Below are positions 62,426 to 64,000 of a stretch of DNA of 64,000 bases, one piece after another. Numbering within the stretch: position 1 is the stretch's first letter; the number at the start of each line of letters is the position of its first letter. Under the pieces are notes generated by a model. It did not search any database and had not been told where the DNA came from. It saw nothing but the letters and a program-made list of their open reading frames with translations. Location: positions 163,964 to 227,963 of the forward strand of contig NZ_JAECVR010000003.1 of the NCBI RefSeq assembly GCF_016055185.1, read 5' to 3'. This DNA is from Paenactinomyces guangxiensis. Its GTDB lineage: Bacteria > Bacillota > Bacilli > Thermoactinomycetales > Thermoactinomycetaceae. Made by a program: the position numbers and the translations under genes.

Positions 62426-63652
62426 CAGGCGTGTTGATTAGCCATCAATAGGAAGAAAAAAGGAAAAGACACCTCTTTGTTTAAAGGTTAAGTTGCCACA
62501 AAACCAGAAAAGAGGTGTCTTTATGAAACAAGTTAACACTCTTTTCCGATCTTTACAATCATTTATTTGCAGGAAAGAGATTTCTGAAATACTAGAAATG
62601 GTAGATTATCGAAACCCAGCGCGAAAGTTTACAGTTCAGGAATTGTTGAAGTATTGGATCGCTTCCTCCATAGAAAAATGGAGTGGTTTTCGGGATAGCG
62701 AGGACAAAATGAAATCACATACGGATCTCGTAGCAGTAGATTATTCCACGCTTTCGAAGAAAGCGTCAGAAGTTCCTTATTCGTTCTTCAAAGAACTCTT
62801 TCATCTTTTTCTGGGCAAATGTAATCGAAGCACCCTTCGAAAACTGGATTTACCTATCCTCGCCACTGATTCGACTACGATGACAGTAGGAGTCGGAAGG
62901 CTCCCATGGGCTTACTATCGGGATGAAAAAGCAGGTGTCAAATTGCATGTTTCCTTCGATGTGACTAGCTTGCTTCCAAAACAAGTGGAAGAATCAGTTG
63001 CGTTGCAACATGATTCCGAAGTCGCTTCCCAATTGCTAACGGGATCTACCGCCATTTTTATTTGTGATCGCGGATATTCCAAGTATGAACGAATGGATTC
63101 ACTTCAAGAGGAGAACCATTTTTTTGTGATTCGCTTAAAGAAAAATACAGTGATTTCAAGAAACACAATCCCTTCCTTCTATCGATTCCCATTCAAATAT
63201 CGTAGGCGATGTAATGGCTTATGTCGGAACGGATTCTGTGAAGACGAAGAACCGCTTTCGAATTGTGAGTTTTGTAGATTTAGAAGGGAACATCATTCAC
63301 GTAGCTACTAATTTACCAGTGAAGCTAGAAGTCATTGCCGACCTGTATCGGGCTCGTTGGCAACTGGAGCTGTTTTTTCGTTGGATTAAACAGCATCTAA
63401 ATGTAACTCGGTTGTTCGGAACCACTCCAAACGCTGTCTATGGCCAGCTTTATGCGGTTTTACTTGCTTATGCTCTCGTTCAGTGATTGTATCTCCACAC
63501 CCGCCCAGCCTACTGTTCGATCTCTAGAATCGATTTTTTCCGAAAGCTTTGGTTAAGGGAACTTCCAGCTGAATGGCTCCAAACGATCTATGAATTTCTA
63601 CAAGCATGTAGCCGGTATTTTTATCCTTAATTTTGGTAAATCAACACGCCTG
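62426..63652 (+). mobile_element. IS4-type insertion sequence, 1227 bp, with 9-bp target duplication
   Basis: Terminal inverted repeats CAGGCGTGTTGATT (62426-62439) and AATCAACACGCCTG (63639-63652) are perfect. ATATTGACA is duplicated at 62417-62425 and 63653-63661. The intact ends and duplication show a recent insertion, although the transposase gene is now broken. Confidence 0.92.
62523..63630 (+). pseudogene. IS4-type transposase with frameshift and nonsense codon
   Basis: GAGGTG precedes the ATG. The N-terminal part reads DYRNPARKFTVQELLKYW; first catalytic Asp in LPILATDSTTMTV, second in IFICDRGYSKYERMD. After a frameshift near 63165-63210, the last part gives VDLEGNIIHVATNLPVK and YRARWQLELFFRWIKQH (the YREK-like signature with Glu). 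A TGA at 63484 precedes the final 48 codons. Inactive unless complemented. Confidence 0.88.
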
Positions 63653-63679
63653 ATATTGACAATAAGACAATGACCTTAT

Positions 63680-64000
63680 AGAGGTTGTTGTATTAATCGT
63701 CATAAATAGAAAAATCCGCCAATTTGTGGTTAAAATGAAAGCGCAACCCATCATCAAAACCACGGAGGCGGATTTATTATGAGTTTACCACGACTTTCAC
63801 CAAGAAACCATCCGCTTTATCAAATTTTTCATTGTATTGATAATTTGATGATGCGTTTTGTGGATCGTTTGCCGCGACGCGGCAAACCCAAGAGATTTAG
63901 CGATGCAGAAATCCTGAAATGTCTTGTATACCAAGTGTTTTATCGTATTCGTAGTTTTCGGGAATTAGAGTGGAAACTAACTCAAGATTATTGGGCAAGA
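63680..64000 (+). mobile_element. Left end of a second insertion sequence, cut by the window edge
   Basis: Begins GAGGTTGTTG; its first 75 bases are similar to the remnant terminus at 15725-15795 in inverted orientation. A transposase gene starts inside at 63779. Confidence 0.7.
63779..64000 (+). CDS. DDE transposase, N-terminal part (window ends)
   Basis: 74 codons are visible from the ATG at 63779, preceded by GGAGGCGG. The start reads MSLPRLSPRNHPLYQIFHCI and continues with DAEILKCLVYQVFYRIRSFR and ELEWKLTQDYW. This is the helical N-terminal domain of an IS4/IS5-supergroup transposase; catalytic residues would lie beyond the window. The subfamily cannot be fixed. Confidence 0.75.
   Translation, partial: MSLPRLSPRNHPLYQIFHCIDNLMMRFVDRLPRRGKPKRFSDAEILKCLVYQVFYRIRSFRELEWKLTQDYWAR

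Noticed and set aside
1..64000. CRISPR array
   Set aside because: No series of equal direct repeats with unique spacers was seen; the repeats found are dispersed or inside genes.

Overview
The window looks like the chromosome of a spore-forming Bacillales bacterium. The reasons are AGGAGG-type ribosome binding sites, frequent TTG/GTG starts, two CgeB-like (spore maturation type) glycosyltransferases, cell-wall-binding-repeat and Excalibur proteins, and two SigK-like promoters (AC-N16-CATANNNT) in front of putative spore-surface genes. The family cannot be fixed from the sequence alone. By eye, base composition changes sharply between blocks: about 50% GC in 1-8.9 kb, AT-rich in 10-19 kb, very AT-rich in 35.8-39.6 kb, and GC-richer again in 50-61 kb. 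This points to a mosaic accessory region.

Layout. (i) 1-8.9 kb, minus strand: an Lrp-type regulator followed by a seven-gene catabolic operon (MHS transporter, SDR, M20 peptidase, M28 peptidase, YqjM-like ene-reductase, ketopantoate-reductase-like protein, D-threonine-aldolase-like protein cut by the window edge). (ii) 9.9-19.2 kb: surface-glycan genes, including two CgeB-like and two Glyco_tranf_2_5-like paralogues, a GT2, a DegT aminotransferase, a NeuD acyltransferase, a methyltransferase and a WbsX/GH99-like protein. (iii) 19.3-25.5 kb: JAMM protein, long repeat-containing coiled-coil protein, and probable spore-surface proteins with SigK-like promoters. (iv) 25.5-35.2 kb: a decay zone with IS1182 remnants, a SUKH (SMI1/KNR4) protein, broken LOG, MazG, methyltransferase and NucB genes, a CWB2 surface protein, and an IS21 element that split a secreted thermonuclease gene. 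(v) 35.8-42 kb: a methyltransferase / HEPN-NACHT-FGE / cold-shock-like operon and a GmrSD-type (DUF262) protein. (vi) 42-49.4 kb: Excalibur membrane protein, Nudix-like protein, a broken HTH-TPR regulator with a 35-codon peptide gene overlapping its end, an odd cysteine hydrolase, and a secreted toxin / immunity / Yip1 cluster. (vii) 49.9-61.4 kb: a tRNA 3'-half remnant, then a four-gene anti-phage-type operon (DUF499 ATPase, small protein, DUF1156 DNA methylase, PLD-SNF2 helicase). (viii) 61.9-64 kb: GmrSD remnant, an IS4-type element with 9-bp target duplications, and the start of another IS.

The strongest candidate for an undescribed system is the three-gene operon at 35816-39601. It combines a SAM methyltransferase, a 917-residue protein with an RX4H HEPN-like motif, a NACHT NTPase and a C-terminal formylglycine-generating-enzyme fold, and an 85-residue cold-shock-like protein. 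The four-gene operon at 50263-61316 looks complete and is recognisable at family level as an anti-phage gene set. The HTH-TPR/peptide pair at 44493-45927 resembles an RRNPP quorum-sensing locus, but the receptor carries an in-frame amber codon.
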